From Spirochaeta isovalerica (GTDB taxonomy: Bacteria > Spirochaetota > Spirochaetia > DSM-2461), in assembly GCF_014207565.1 (NCBI RefSeq), contig NZ_JACHGJ010000004.1, positions 124,001 to 188,000 on the forward strand: DNA of 64,000 nucleotides, given 5' to 3'. Below the pieces are notes generated by a model, which saw only the letters and a program-made list of their open reading frames with translations, did not search any database and had not been told where the DNA came from. Made by a program: the position numbers and the translations under genes. This document shows, in pieces, positions 1 to 9,311 of this stretch (the first letter of the stretch is position 1; every line of letters starts with the position of its first letter).

Positions 1-177
1 TTCTTCTCATATATTTTATTTTCAGAACAAGATTTACTATGAGAGGCATACATATAAAATAAAAATCACTATTTACTGAAAATGTTCCTATCGTTAATAG
101 AAGGAGTGTATATTTATCAAATATTTTCTTCAATTTTGACATTTAATTGACCTTTATAATTTATTTAAACTTTGAAT
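1..177. other. AT-rich intergenic end of window
   Basis: This stretch lies downstream of the cytidylyltransferase-like gene and is very AT-rich (about 25% GC in the line I counted). I see no terminator hairpin. Two minus-strand reading frames starting at ATG codons at 53 and 49 remain open to the window edge, so the next gene of the cluster may begin here, but neither has a Shine-Dalgarno. About 16 codons are not enough to call a gene. Confidence 0.4.
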
Positions 178-597
178 TTATTTAGACCTTTGATCAACTA
201 GCATTGCATTCAATTTAGTTGATGAGACGCCTTTTGTATATGGAAAATAAATAACTTGAACATTGACGTCTTTCAATTTTCCTTCGATAGTTTGCCACTT
301 CTCTGTATTGTGCCAATCATCCCCTACAAACAAGACATTAAATTTCAATTTTTCCCATTGTTTCAATTTATCCATATCGACCTGAGGAACAACGGCATCT
401 ACATATTTAATTGATCTAACAATCTCACACCTTTCATTAAAAGGTATAAAAGTTGATTTTTTTTTATAAACGAGCATAAGCTCATCAGTAGTCACACCAA
501 CTATCAATTTATCGCACATGCTTTTTGCATTTCTAAGAAGATTTAGATGACCTATATGAAACAAGTCATAAACACCTGATGTATAACCGATAACCAT
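178..597 (-). CDS. TagD/GCT-like cytidylyltransferase (adenylyltransferase-like fold)
   Basis: This 139-residue protein belongs to the nucleotidyltransferase family of glycerol-3-phosphate cytidylyltransferase (TagD) and related sugar/alditol-phosphate enzymes. It opens with the TSGVYDLFHIGHLNLL signature, with the catalytic HxGH at about residues 14-17, and has a GVSSTK motif near residue 125 equivalent to the RTEGISTT element. Length is normal for single-domain TagD. The expected reaction is CTP plus a phosphorylated alcohol giving a CDP-activated unit and PPi in the cytoplasm. A downstream glycerophosphotransferase-like gene favours CDP-glycerol, but substrate cannot be read from sequence. 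The start is supported by GAGGAG about 9 nt upstream, lying inside the end of the preceding DUF362 gene, so the two are probably translationally coupled. AT-rich compared with the rest of the window. Confidence 0.85.
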   Translation of the reverse strand: MVIGYTSGVYDLFHIGHLNLLRNAKSMCDKLIVGVTTDELMLVYKKKSTFIPFNERCEIVRSIKYVDAVVPQVDMDKLKQWEKLKFNVLFVGDDWHNTEKWQTIEGKLKDVNVQVIYFPYTKGVSSTKLNAMLVDQRSK

Positions 598-599
598 TA

Positions 600-1817
600 T
601 TAAGTCTCCTCGAAATCTTTAAGTAACTTCCAGCTGGTAGGAGTTCTGTAATCAAAATACAATTCATCCTTTTCCAGGATTCTACCTAAATCTGTCTTAT
701 TCTGTCCCAAAACTGAAATTTCTGATAAATTCATCTTTTTCTCTTTAACTAAATTCCATAAATATGGTATTTTTTTAATATTAAATCCCATAAGCCTTGA
801 TGTTACTAAATCGACCTCGAGCAAATCTTCTCCTGCAATTAAGACTTTAGAATTTTTAGATCTAGGATAAAAAGGTCCATTGACATCTCCACCTATGATA
901 CCGTCAACTACTGAAAATGTTTTTCGTTCCCTTATTTTATTGAACGAGTTGTAAAGGTCTACAACCATTCTCCAAATAGTATCATTTCCTGCCCAGGCTC
1001 CCCTCTTTTTAATCTTCTTAAATTTATAAACAAACCATTCTTTAAAACTAGAATATTCATCCCCACCAATTGCTGGAAAACCGATTCTCCAATGTACAAG
1101 CAAATTTTTATTTGCCTGAGTGCCTACCATACCCTTAAGATTTAGAGTCGTACCCACTTTATGATGTGTTTTCATTTTTGGTATGGAGATGTATACATCA
1201 GCATTTGCCAAAGATGCAGAAAATTCATATTCTTGTAAGTCCTTGCTGTGTCGTCTAATTGTCTCGGTTCGATCTGTATAAACTCCACGAAACAGTTTGT
1301 TATTTATCTTAAAAAATTTTGAATCCTTTCCAAGATTGACCTTCACGACCCCTTTCGGGTCTCCTTCTTGTTTTACCATCTTATGTTTGATTCCGTAATT
1401 TTCCAGATTATCACACCATTCAGGTCTAAGATCGAGAATTTTAACGGTGGTTTTAAGCTCTTCATGCAAACTGGATAAATCTTGAAGTTTCATTAGCTCT
1501 TTAAAATCACAATCGATAGAAGGATTATCACCTATGATTATTTCACCGTCCCCATCTAAAGCTACATCAACGTATTTCGCTACGACTTTAATTACCGACG
1601 GATGCGTTATAGTTGAGAAAACATCATCAATTTCTTTAGCTGACTGTCTATACTCATGAGCGACCCAATTAGGTTTAATGAAAACAGTATTCCCTTTTTT
1701 TATAATATCTTTAAATGGATTTTCCGAATCCAAATTTAATTTATCGCAAAGGCCCAAGAAGGATTCTTCGACAGTTTTTAATGAATAATTATCGCATCCA
1801 TTATAGGCTACATTCAT
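600..1817 (-). CDS. DUF362 domain protein
   Basis: A 405-residue DUF362-family protein. It has the N-terminal VFIKPNWV motif (about residues 45-52), an SIPKMKTHHKVGTTLNLKG segment around residue 212 and a VVDGIIGGDVNGP segment around 303, all characteristic of the family. It lacks the C-terminal ferredoxin cysteine clusters carried by some members. Biochemical function of the family is poorly known. The gene starts from ATG with AAGGAG 6 nt upstream, 9 nt after the asparagine-synthase-like gene, and is followed 2 nt later by the cytidylyltransferase, so the three form one transcription unit. AT-rich codon use suggests the trio was acquired separately from the central rml genes. I do not assign a reaction. 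Confidence 0.75.
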   Translation of the reverse strand: MNVAYNGCDNYSLKTVEESFLGLCDKLNLDSENPFKDIIKKGNTVFIKPNWVAHEYRQSAKEIDDVFSTITHPSVIKVVAKYVDVALDGDGEIIIGDNPSIDCDFKELMKLQDLSSLHEELKTTVKILDLRPEWCDNLENYGIKHKMVKQEGDPKGVVKVNLGKDSKFFKINNKLFRGVYTDRTETIRRHSKDLQEYEFSASLANADVYISIPKMKTHHKVGTTLNLKGMVGTQANKNLLVHWRIGFPAIGGDEYSSFKEWFVYKFKKIKKRGAWAGNDTIWRMVVDLYNSFNKIRERKTFSVVDGIIGGDVNGPFYPRSKNSKVLIAGEDLLEVDLVTSRLMGFNIKKIPYLWNLVKEKKMNLSEISVLGQNKTDLGRILEKDELYFDYRTPTSWKLLKDFEET

Positions 1818-1826
1818 AACAACTCC

Positions 1827-2876
1827 TTAATTATTAAAACCATACAGATCCAATAATCTGTCAATATTATATATAAGCCATTTTTGATCACCTCTTAAAC
1901 TTGAATAATCAAAATTCTCTTTAAACACAGAGCTTGCAGGCTTATTCCAATCTTTAAGCCATACGTCCATAGGACGTGCAAATGCAATTTTCTCAGGAAG
2001 GGTCAAATTGGGATAGAGTTCATTATATATATCCCTTAATATATATTTACTTTCTCCATTTCTGATTCTCTGCAAATCTAGAGGTTCGTCCATCTTCAGC
2101 AATTCATATGGCTCATAAATATCTAGTCCGGACATCCTTATCGCATTATTAAAGGCTTCAATGACTCCATAGCCATGAACATATTTCAAAAAATTTATGT
2201 AGTCATATTCATGGCCTTCAAGGTCATATTTTTTATATATGTAATCAATGCTCTTCGGTTCCTTCAAGACATTTTCTGGATTTATAAAAGAATACCGCTC
2301 AATAAATGGATTCATCTCCCAATCTTTGGAAAGTAATTTATCTAAGCCCCCGAATGTTGAATCAGCCCCGTTTCCTAATATCAAACCTTCAACGCCATGA
2401 CTTCTTGCAACAATTGAAGCTTTGTACAAGGCGACTTCGACAGGATGGAGAATTGATTTTTTATTCATCGTTAAAGCATCGGTATATTTTAAATAATCAT
2501 TCCATGTTACTTCTACGACATGATGGTTTAAGCCATACACCTTAGCGAATTTAGATGCCATTATCGATTCATCAATAGCACCATCTGCTATAAATTTGAT
2601 TGTGTATGCATTAGTTCCAACGGGCAAAAAAGCTGCTAAGATAGCTGAATCAATACCACCACTTAGTAAAATACCAGCATTCTGCTTTTCAACTGTTTTG
2701 TTTACTTCATTTTTGAGAAAATTCTTTACTTCCAAAGAATTCTTTACTGCTGTTAATTCATGAGATTCATCGTCGACTGGCAATGGTGACAATCCATTTT
2801 CCCAGCAATATTTAGAATCAGCAATATAGCGGAATGCTAGACATGAGCTTATGCAAAATTCATTAGATTTAACCAT
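1827..2876 (-). CDS. Asparagine-synthase-like PP-loop protein lacking the glutaminase domain
   Basis: This 349-residue protein matches the C-terminal synthetase half of AsnB-type enzymes. The PP-loop GILLSGGIDSA spans about residues 68-78, preceded by a family-typical CLAFRYIADSKY segment and followed by GNGADSTFGG near residue 168. The N-terminal Cys-nucleophile glutaminase domain of true asparagine synthetase is absent, so it probably adenylates a carboxylate and uses free ammonia or another nucleophile. Such stand-alone domains occur in surface-polysaccharide clusters. SD GAGAGGT precedes the ATG. It is separated from the tandem ABC ATPase upstream by 37 nt and lies in the AT-rich segment. 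Substrate unknown. Confidence 0.75.
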   Translation of the reverse strand: MVKSNEFCISSCLAFRYIADSKYCWENGLSPLPVDDESHELTAVKNSLEVKNFLKNEVNKTVEKQNAGILLSGGIDSAILAAFLPVGTNAYTIKFIADGAIDESIMASKFAKVYGLNHHVVEVTWNDYLKYTDALTMNKKSILHPVEVALYKASIVARSHGVEGLILGNGADSTFGGLDKLLSKDWEMNPFIERYSFINPENVLKEPKSIDYIYKKYDLEGHEYDYINFLKYVHGYGVIEAFNNAIRMSGLDIYEPYELLKMDEPLDLQRIRNGESKYILRDIYNELYPNLTLPEKIAFARPMDVWLKDWNKPASSVFKENFDYSSLRGDQKWLIYNIDRLLDLYGFNN

Positions 2877-2913
2877 TGAATACCTCTCTTTATTTTTGTT
2901 AAATACCTATAAA

Positions 2914-4377
2914 CTAGGACTTTGAATACGGACTTATTACATCTGATGGAATACCATCTAAGACGATCTTACCATTTTCAAACCAGATTGCACGGGTACA
3001 TACTTTCTCAACAAAAGCCATACTATGCGTAACAACAATAACAGCCTCAGCCTTCTTAATCATCTCCTGCATAGTCAAACTAGCCTTTTTCTGAAAAGCA
3101 GCATCACCGGGACTAAGCGCCTCATCAATAATAAACAATTCAGGCTGAACCGCCTGCGCAATACTGAAACCCAAACGGGACTTCATACCGCTTGAAAAAC
3201 TCTTTACCGTTTTATACTGATGCTTTTCCAAACCGGAAAACTCAATAATCTCGTCCTGTAGGGCCTTAATCTCTTTCCTGGATCGTCCCAGCATTAGCCC
3301 ATTGAGAATAATATTATCACGGGCAGTCAACTGCCTGTTAAACCCGGAGCCAAGCTGAAGAAGTGCCGAAATCTCACTATTTACCGTAACAGAACCATTA
3401 TCCGGCTTATAAATCCCGGTTAAAGTCCTGCATAAAGTAGTCTTGCCAGCTCCATTGGAGCCAATAATCCCCAGAATCTCTCCCTGCTTGACAGAAAAAC
3501 ATACATCATCCAAAGCCTTGAAAATTTTACCTTTTGACCGAAAACTGACAGTCAGATTCTTAACATCTACAATAGTCTTGTCACTTTCAATAAGCTTAGT
3601 CTGTACAAAATCAATACGGGCTTTTTTCTTTACCGGTTTATATTCGGGAACCTGAGAGCTATATTCCTCTGCGACTTCTTTCGGATCTCCATCCATCCGG
3701 ACGACTCCGCCATCGATCCAAATGGCCCGGGAGCAGTTCTGCTCAACAAAGTCCATATCGTGAGTCACAATAACAACCATTCTGGCTTTATCGACAAGTT
3801 CCTGGATTTTAGCTCCAGACCGCTTCCTGAAATCCATATCTCCCGTAGCCAGAGTCTCATCCAGAACCAGAGTCTCCGGCTCCAGCATGGCGGCTATACT
3901 AAACCCCAATCGCGCTTTCATCCCTTTGGAATAGTGTTTAACAGGTTCATCGATAAAATCTCCCAATCCGGAAAACTCATGAATTTCTGCAAAATATTTC
4001 TTTACTTCCTTCCGGGTCATCCCCATCATCATACCATTGAGAAAAACATTCTCTCGCCCGGATAGCTCATCATTAAAACCGGCTCCCAGAGAGAGAAGTG
4101 CAGAAACATCTCCATTAATATCAATATCACCCTTATCAGGCTTCAATAAACCACCGAGAATCCGGCAGAGAGTTGTTTTCCCGGCGCCATTTGAACCAAT
4201 TACCCCCAGGATTTCCCCTTCACAGGCAGAAAAACTGATATCGGAAAGAGCCCAGAAGGGATCTTTTTTCCAATCCCCTTTCAGAGTTCTGAACAGGATG
4301 GATTTGAAATCATCCCTTTTGCCATCCTCTTTGAAAGATATACCGATATTATTCGCTTCAATAACATTCTGATTCAT
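2914..4377 (-). CDS. Tandem (two-domain) ABC-2 exporter ATPase, Wzt/TagH-like
   Basis: This is a 487-residue protein with two complete ABC domains fused head to tail. Domain 1 has Walker A GSNGAGKTT (61-69), signature YSKGMKARLG (149-158), Walker B LVLDE (170-174) and H-loop VTHDMDF. Domain 2 repeats this with Walker A at 306-314, FSSGMKSRLG, FIIDE and VTHSMAF. Both look catalytically intact. Closest relatives are ATPases exporting O-antigen, teichoic acid or other undecaprenyl-linked polymers, which are normally single-domain (Wzt, TagH). Its ATG directly follows the TAG stop of the permease gene, so the two are partners in one exporter. The fusion is unusual and would allow an asymmetric ATPase pair in place of a homodimer. 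Confidence 0.9.
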   Translation of the reverse strand: MNQNVIEANNIGISFKEDGKRDDFKSILFRTLKGDWKKDPFWALSDISFSACEGEILGVIGSNGAGKTTLCRILGGLLKPDKGDIDINGDVSALLSLGAGFNDELSGRENVFLNGMMMGMTRKEVKKYFAEIHEFSGLGDFIDEPVKHYSKGMKARLGFSIAAMLEPETLVLDETLATGDMDFRKRSGAKIQELVDKARMVVIVTHDMDFVEQNCSRAIWIDGGVVRMDGDPKEVAEEYSSQVPEYKPVKKKARIDFVQTKLIESDKTIVDVKNLTVSFRSKGKIFKALDDVCFSVKQGEILGIIGSNGAGKTTLCRTLTGIYKPDNGSVTVNSEISALLQLGSGFNRQLTARDNIILNGLMLGRSRKEIKALQDEIIEFSGLEKHQYKTVKSFSSGMKSRLGFSIAQAVQPELFIIDEALSPGDAAFQKKASLTMQEMIKKAEAVIVVTHSMAFVEKVCTRAIWFENGKIVLDGIPSDVISPYSKS

Positions 4378-5154
4378 CTATAAAGCCTTGATAATTCTAT
4401 GTTCATTTCTCTGATAAAAGAAAAGCATAAGGAAAATAAACAGTAGGGAAGAAACTCCCACATAAGCCAGAGCCATTAAATTAGGTAGCCGATTATACAT
4501 AAGAATGGAACGGTAGCCATCGAGAATCCAGGCAAATGGATTATATTCAACAACCCAGCTGTATTTTGCCGGCAGCCTATCGGCTTCCCAGATTACCGGA
4601 GCGGCATAACGCATTATCCGGGTTATATGACTTATCAAATTCTCAATATCCCTTATAAATACACAAAGATAAGAGATAAGCAGAGCCAATGCCGCCTGAA
4701 ACAGGACCTGCATCAGCAACACATACGGCAACCAGAGAACTTCCCAACCCGGTATGGTTTGAAATATAACAAGAAAAATAGCAATAACCACCAGACCGAA
4801 AAGGAAGTTTATACTCTGAGTTAAAGTTGTTCCAAAACCGAAAATGGCTTTAGGAAGGTATATCTGCGAAATTATCCCGGCGTTTTTTGTAATGGCTTTA
4901 GCAGATGATGCCAACGTCGTACTGAAAAAACGGAAAACAACAAGACCAATAACCAGAAAAACCGGATAATTTTCCCCGCCGCGCCCCAGAACGACAGATA
5001 CCATAAAATAGTAAACCACAACGTTCAATAACGGATCGAGCAGCCACCAAAAATATCCTAAAAAGGAATTTCTATGCTGGGCTTTCAACCCTGAAGTAAC
5101 CAGATATAACAACAGATCTTTTCGCTTCCAAAGATCCTTCAGATACTTAATCAT
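4378..5154 (-). CDS. ABC-2 type polysaccharide/teichoic acid export permease
   Basis: A 258-residue inner-membrane protein of the ABC-2 permease family (Wzm/TagG/KpsM). The N-terminal motif YRNSFLGYFWWLLDPLLNVVVY-type segment (HRNSFLGYFWW at about 26-36) is diagnostic, and hydrophobic stretches suggest six membrane spans. The C-terminal AWILDGYRSILM segment near 220 is also typical. It would form the channel moving a lipid-linked polymer across the inner membrane, powered by the adjacent tandem ATPase. It follows the glycerophosphotransferase-like gene by 18 nt and is directly abutted by the ATPase gene. Confidence 0.9.
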   Translation of the reverse strand: MIKYLKDLWKRKDLLLYLVTSGLKAQHRNSFLGYFWWLLDPLLNVVVYYFMVSVVLGRGGENYPVFLVIGLVVFRFFSTTLASSAKAITKNAGIISQIYLPKAIFGFGTTLTQSINFLFGLVVIAIFLVIFQTIPGWEVLWLPYVLLMQVLFQAALALLISYLCVFIRDIENLISHITRIMRYAAPVIWEADRLPAKYSWVVEYNPFAWILDGYRSILMYNRLPNLMALAYVGVSSLLFIFLMLFFYQRNEHRIIKAL

Positions 5155-5172
5155 CTTTCCTCACCTTAACAC

Positions 5173-6336
5173 TCACACACCGACTTTTTCCAGAAGGCTT
5201 TTACAGACATTGGATCTATCCGTTTCGATCAGCTTTAAAACAGGAATCCGGAACTTCTGAAGATTTTCCTCACTTTCGAGAATTATTCTTAAATAACCCA
5301 GAAGATCGCCAATCGCTGAAACAGCCGGACCGGCGGCAAGTTTCTCAAATGAATCGGTAAAACCGATTTGTATTTCATATTTATCAATATCTTTCGTCCA
5401 GAACAAAATTGGCCTGTCGAAAAGTAGATAATCAAAACAAACACTGGAATAATCCGTAATCAAGGCATCAAAAGCACCCAGTACATCATTAACTTCAGGA
5501 AAATTTTCGGAACTGAGGACTTTTATGGATTTACTGGATGCAGCTCGTTCATAAACTTCCGCTTTCTCAAAATAGGGGTGCATTCTTATAAAAAGAACAG
5601 CATTGTTCTGAAACAGGAAATTGTCGATTGCTTCGAAATTCTCTCCCTCCAGCATCCCCCAATCCAGTTCTTTCACCCATGGTTTCCAGGTCGGCGCATA
5701 CAAAATTCTAAAATTATCAGAATAATCTTTTAATACATCCCGCTGCTGATTGAGAAGAACCTGGTTCCGCGGCTGCTCATTGACAAGTACGCGTTTTTCA
5801 GAAACCCCGGCAAAGTTTGCAATAATCGGTTTAAAATAATCTGAAACTGCCAGGAACCAGGTAAAATTGCCAGTTATCAGTTTGTAGTAAACTCGTTTGA
5901 CGAAACTGATGTTTTTTTCCAGAAGACCGATGTTCTTCAACGGCGCCCCATGGCCTAAATGAACAACAGTTCTCTTCCAGCGATGCAAAAGACCGCCGAC
6001 AGGAGTCTCCATTGACGAGGTAAACCAAAAGCCGGCCTTCAATACAAACCACATACCTCTGAAACTTTTTGTTTCAATAAAATAGGGTCCGATCTTGCGA
6101 TTCAATTCTTCTCTTTTTGCATCATCGTTAATCACATAAAATACATCAAGATCTTTGCGATTTTGTATCAAATACTCAAAAAGGAATTTGGAGTTGAAGT
6201 TATAATGTTCGTTTCTGGTTGATGAAAGGATTACTCTCTTTTTGTCAGTGGGAAATGGCCAAAAAAGCAGACCGGGGATAATACCTTTAATTAAAATTCC
6301 GAATCTTTTCAGATTATATTGTCTGCTGTTACCCAT
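5173..6336 (-). CDS. CDP-glycerol glycerophosphotransferase family protein (TagB/TagF-like)
   Basis: This 387-residue protein belongs to the family that transfers glycerol phosphate from CDP-glycerol to a growing polymer. Signatures are VVHLGHGAPLKN (about 124-135, the catalytic HGxPxK region), ILYAPTWKPW near 210, FIRMHP near 253 and TDYSSVCFDYLLF near 293. The N-terminus is a short basic/hydrophobic segment that may associate with the membrane. Length matches TagB-type primases more than the longer TagF polymerases. The nearby TagD-like gene could supply the donor. Its start overlaps the end of the LicD-like gene by 8 nt, indicating coupling. Donor and acceptor remain unproven; ribitol-phosphate transferases share the fold. 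Confidence 0.85.
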   Translation of the reverse strand: MGNSRQYNLKRFGILIKGIIPGLLFWPFPTDKKRVILSSTRNEHYNFNSKFLFEYLIQNRKDLDVFYVINDDAKREELNRKIGPYFIETKSFRGMWFVLKAGFWFTSSMETPVGGLLHRWKRTVVHLGHGAPLKNIGLLEKNISFVKRVYYKLITGNFTWFLAVSDYFKPIIANFAGVSEKRVLVNEQPRNQVLLNQQRDVLKDYSDNFRILYAPTWKPWVKELDWGMLEGENFEAIDNFLFQNNAVLFIRMHPYFEKAEVYERAASSKSIKVLSSENFPEVNDVLGAFDALITDYSSVCFDYLLFDRPILFWTKDIDKYEIQIGFTDSFEKLAAGPAVSAIGDLLGYLRIILESEENLQKFRIPVLKLIETDRSNVCKSLLEKVGV

Positions 6337-7006
6337 TGCCGAGAGAGCCTTTCACTTCCGATTCTTTTCTTATACTTCTATCGGTATATGTCCAGTTTCC
6401 GTCAGGTATCATATAATCCTCTCCATACGCCTCAAGCAGATATGACTCTTCTTTAGGGCAAAGAAAGGACATTCCTTCCAGTTCACATCTATCCAAAGAA
6501 AATGAAGTAAAGCTGTTTTCATACAAAACCATATGACCGGTTTTCCGTATTTCATTCAACAGACCTGTATTTCTGTTGATATTAACATGATCGTAGCAAA
6601 CTGTTCTTCCCAGTTCCGGATAATGAATAAATATATCAACAATGACTTTTTCTTTAATGTATTTAGCCAGAACTGGATGTTTTTCCGAAGTATTTATCAT
6701 CAATTTTCTTTTAAAACCATATGATCTGAACAATTTATCAAGTTTATCGAAGTCAGCAATAAAAGCTCCGAGATCGAAGTCATCATCTCCAGGAATTATT
6801 CTTCCATTGCGCTTTGCACCGAGAAAAGTTCCAAATGCCAGAAAAAAAAGACCGCCCGCATCAGAAATCGATGACAGGTCTTTTAAAATTCGGTTTTTAT
6901 TCTTATTAAAGGCTTTCAGTTTCCGGGACTTCAAAAACGGGCCGAAAAGTCTTTTAAAAAAAACAAACAGCCCCAATCGGCTGACAATTAATTTAAGCTT
7001 ATCCAT
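6329..7006 (-). CDS. LicD-like phosphotransferase/nucleotidyltransferase-fold protein
   Basis: A 225-residue protein with the LicD/fukutin-type motif FGTFLGAKRNGRIIPGDDDFD at about residues 58-78; the acidic DDDFD cluster is the presumed metal site. LicD proteins transfer phosphocholine or related phospho-groups to teichoic acids and lipopolysaccharides, so it probably decorates the polymer made by this cluster. The N-terminus is basic with one moderately hydrophobic stretch. It follows ugd by 22 nt and overlaps the glycerophosphotransferase-like gene. Which group is transferred cannot be deduced, and I see no choline kinase or CTP:phosphocholine cytidylyltransferase in the window. Confidence 0.75.
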   Translation of the reverse strand: MDKLKLIVSRLGLFVFFKRLFGPFLKSRKLKAFNKNKNRILKDLSSISDAGGLFFLAFGTFLGAKRNGRIIPGDDDFDLGAFIADFDKLDKLFRSYGFKRKLMINTSEKHPVLAKYIKEKVIVDIFIHYPELGRTVCYDHVNINRNTGLLNEIRKTGHMVLYENSFTSFSLDRCELEGMSFLCPKEESYLLEAYGEDYMIPDGNWTYTDRSIRKESEVKGSLGNG

Positions 7007-7028
7007 ATCAATACTTTACTATATCAGA

Positions 7029-8195
7029 CTAATCCCGTCTGTACAAATCCCGCGTATAAACTTTCTCCTCAACATCAAAAAGCTCTTCATCCATCCTGTT
7101 AGCCAGTATGACTTCCGATCTACGTTTGAACTCATCCAGATTCCGCACAACTTCAGACCGGTAAAATGTATCCTCTACCAAAGCCGGCTCGTAGATAATA
7201 ACCTGAATTCCTTTAGCTTTGATCCTTTTCATAATCCCCTGAATGGAAGAATCCCGGAAATTATCCGAATCTGTTTTCATGGTCAAACGGTATACACCTA
7301 CAACCGCAGGATCTCTCTGCCAGATCTGTCTGGCGATATGATCTTTCCTGGTTGTATTGGCATCGACAATGGCACCGATTATATTATTGGGAACGGTGAG
7401 ATAATTAGCCCTGAGCTGCTTCGTATCTTTTGGTAAGCAATATCCCCCATACCCGAAGGAAGGATTATTATAATGACTTCCTATCCTGGGATCCAACCCT
7501 ACCCCTTCAATGATCTCTTTCGTATTGAGCCCGTGAGTTTCCGCATAAGTATCCAGTTCATTAAAATACGCGACACGTAGAGCCAGATATGTATTGGAAA
7601 ACAATTTAACGGCCTCTGCTTCAGTGGAATCTGTAAGAAGTACATCTATATTTTCTTTTACAGCGCCTTCGACCAGAAGAGAAGCAAAAGTCTTCGCTTC
7701 TTCTGTTTTAGCGCCGACGACAATTCGTGAGGGATAGAGGTTATCGAACAAAGCCTTCCCTTCCCGCAAAAACTCGGGAGAAAAGATAATGTTTTCTGCT
7801 TTGTAACGCTTTTTTATATCCTTTGTGTACCCGACAGGTACTGTCGATTTAATGATCATGGTCGATGTTGGATTTATAGCCAGGACATCTTCAATTACCG
7901 TCTCAACCGTGGAAGTATCAAAATAGTTTTCCTCGGGATCGTAATTAGTAGGCGTAGCGATAATGACATAATCGGCTTCTTTATAGGCTTCCTGCTTATC
8001 TGTCGTTGCCATGAGATTCAGCTCTCTTTCAGCGAGAAATTGCTCAATCTCTCTATCAACAATGGGAGATTTTTTGTTATTTATCAGTTCAACTTTATCT
8101 TTATTGATATCCAGAGCGATGACTTCATTATTCTGAGCGAGGAGCACAGCATTGGCCAGTCCTACATATCCTGTTCCCGCGATTGCAATTTTCAT
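7029..8195 (-). CDS. ugd: UDP-glucose 6-dehydrogenase
   Basis: A 388-residue enzyme, the same length as Escherichia coli Ugd, oxidising UDP-glucose to UDP-glucuronate with two NAD+. The N-terminal Rossmann motif [13 protein letters not shown] is at residues 7-19, followed by ATPTNYD and STVPVGYT. The catalytic cysteine lies in [14 protein letters not shown] near residue 252. It is a soluble cytoplasmic enzyme whose product feeds uronic-acid residues into the polysaccharide. It follows rfbB by about 10 nt in the same direction. Confidence 0.93.
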   Translation of the reverse strand: MKIAIAGTGYVGLANAVLLAQNNEVIALDINKDKVELINNKKSPIVDREIEQFLAERELNLMATTDKQEAYKEADYVIIATPTNYDPEENYFDTSTVETVIEDVLAINPTSTMIIKSTVPVGYTKDIKKRYKAENIIFSPEFLREGKALFDNLYPSRIVVGAKTEEAKTFASLLVEGAVKENIDVLLTDSTEAEAVKLFSNTYLALRVAYFNELDTYAETHGLNTKEIIEGVGLDPRIGSHYNNPSFGYGGYCLPKDTKQLRANYLTVPNNIIGAIVDANTTRKDHIARQIWQRDPAVVGVYRLTMKTDSDNFRDSSIQGIMKRIKAKGIQVIIYEPALVEDTFYRSEVVRNLDEFKRRSEVILANRMDEELFDVEEKVYTRDLYRRD

Positions 8196-8204
8196 ATATC
8201 CAAA

Positions 8205-9275
8205 CTATCTCCCGACATAATTCTTATCCATCCAGTTCCGGTATTCCCCGGACTTAATGCTATCCACCCACTCCCGATTCTCGAGATACCACTTCACCGT
8301 ATGCTTCAAACCTTCATCAAAAGTCACCGACTGTTTCCAGCCCAGTTCACTCTTCAGCTTATCGCAATTGATGGCATAGCGTCTGTCATGACCCGGTCTG
8401 TCCTTGATATAAGTAATCAGTTTTTTGTAGTAATCTTTATCTTTCCCTTTTTCGTCAGCGACGATTTCGCAGAGAGAATTGACCAGATGAATATTCTCCC
8501 ACTCGTTTTCCCCTCCGATATTGTAGGTTTCACCGAGTTTTCCCCTTTGCATAACAGCCCAGACCGCTGAATTGTGATCCTCGACAAACAGCCAGTCACG
8601 GATATTTCTACCATCTCCATAGACTGGAAGAGCTTTCTCATCCAGCATATTCTCGATCATGACCGGGATGAGTTTCTCGGGGAACTGATAGGGTCCGTAG
8701 TTGTTGGAGCAATTGGTCATGGTAACCGGCAAACCGTATGTGTGAAAATAAGCCATGACCAGATGGTCGGAAGAGGCTTTGCTGGCGGAATAGGGGCTGC
8801 GGGGATCATAAGGGGTGTCTTCAAAGAAAAAGCCCGTTTCGCCCAGCGATCCGTACACTTCATCTGTGCTGACATGATGGAACAGCTTGTCTTCCAAATC
8901 ATCACCCCAGGCATGCCTTGCTACATCCAGAAGAGTAAAAGTCCCTATGATATTGGTATTGATAAACGCTTCGGGACCTTCGATGGAGCGGTCCACATGG
9001 CTTTCAGCCGCCAGATGGCACACCGCATCAATCTTATATTTTTCGAAGAGAGATGACACCAGCTCCCTGTCGCAGATATCGCCATTAACAAATACATACT
9101 GATCGGGAAAAGCTTCAGCCACATCGTCGAGACTGGCGGCATTGCCCGCATAGGTAAGTTTATCCAGATTGATGATTCTTCCGGTATAACCGCTTTTAAC
9201 CAATAGGGTTCTGATGAAATTGCTGCCGATGAATCCGGCGCCGCCTGTGATGAGAATGTTTTTGAATTGTCTCAT
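8205..9275 (-). CDS. rfbB: dTDP-glucose 4,6-dehydratase
   Basis: This short-chain dehydrogenase/reductase converts dTDP-glucose to dTDP-4-keto-6-deoxyglucose, the second step of dTDP-L-rhamnose synthesis. Visible are the NAD-binding GGAGFIGSN near the N-terminus, HLAAESHVDRSI, the STDEVYGSLG segment and catalytic YSASKASSDH, then NNYGPYQFPEKLIP. I place the start at 9275 (MRQFKN) because AAAGGA lies about 7 nt upstream; an in-frame ATG at 9293 adds six residues without a ribosome site. About 356 residues, normal for RmlB. It is separated from rfbD by the inserted ATPase gene. Confidence 0.93.
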   Translation of the reverse strand: MRQFKNILITGGAGFIGSNFIRTLLVKSGYTGRIINLDKLTYAGNAASLDDVAEAFPDQYVFVNGDICDRELVSSLFEKYKIDAVCHLAAESHVDRSIEGPEAFINTNIIGTFTLLDVARHAWGDDLEDKLFHHVSTDEVYGSLGETGFFFEDTPYDPRSPYSASKASSDHLVMAYFHTYGLPVTMTNCSNNYGPYQFPEKLIPVMIENMLDEKALPVYGDGRNIRDWLFVEDHNSAVWAVMQRGKLGETYNIGGENEWENIHLVNSLCEIVADEKGKDKDYYKKLITYIKDRPGHDRRYAINCDKLKSELGWKQSVTFDEGLKHTVKWYLENREWVDSIKSGEYRNWMDKNYVGR

Positions 9276-9311
9276 GTTTGTTCCTTTCAGCATTAACTTA
9301 TAATGGTCTCG

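Noticed and set aside
9276-9293. Upstream in-frame ATG of rfbB
   Set aside because: The ATG at 9275 has AAAGGA at correct spacing. The earlier codon has no ribosome site and adds residues absent in the family.
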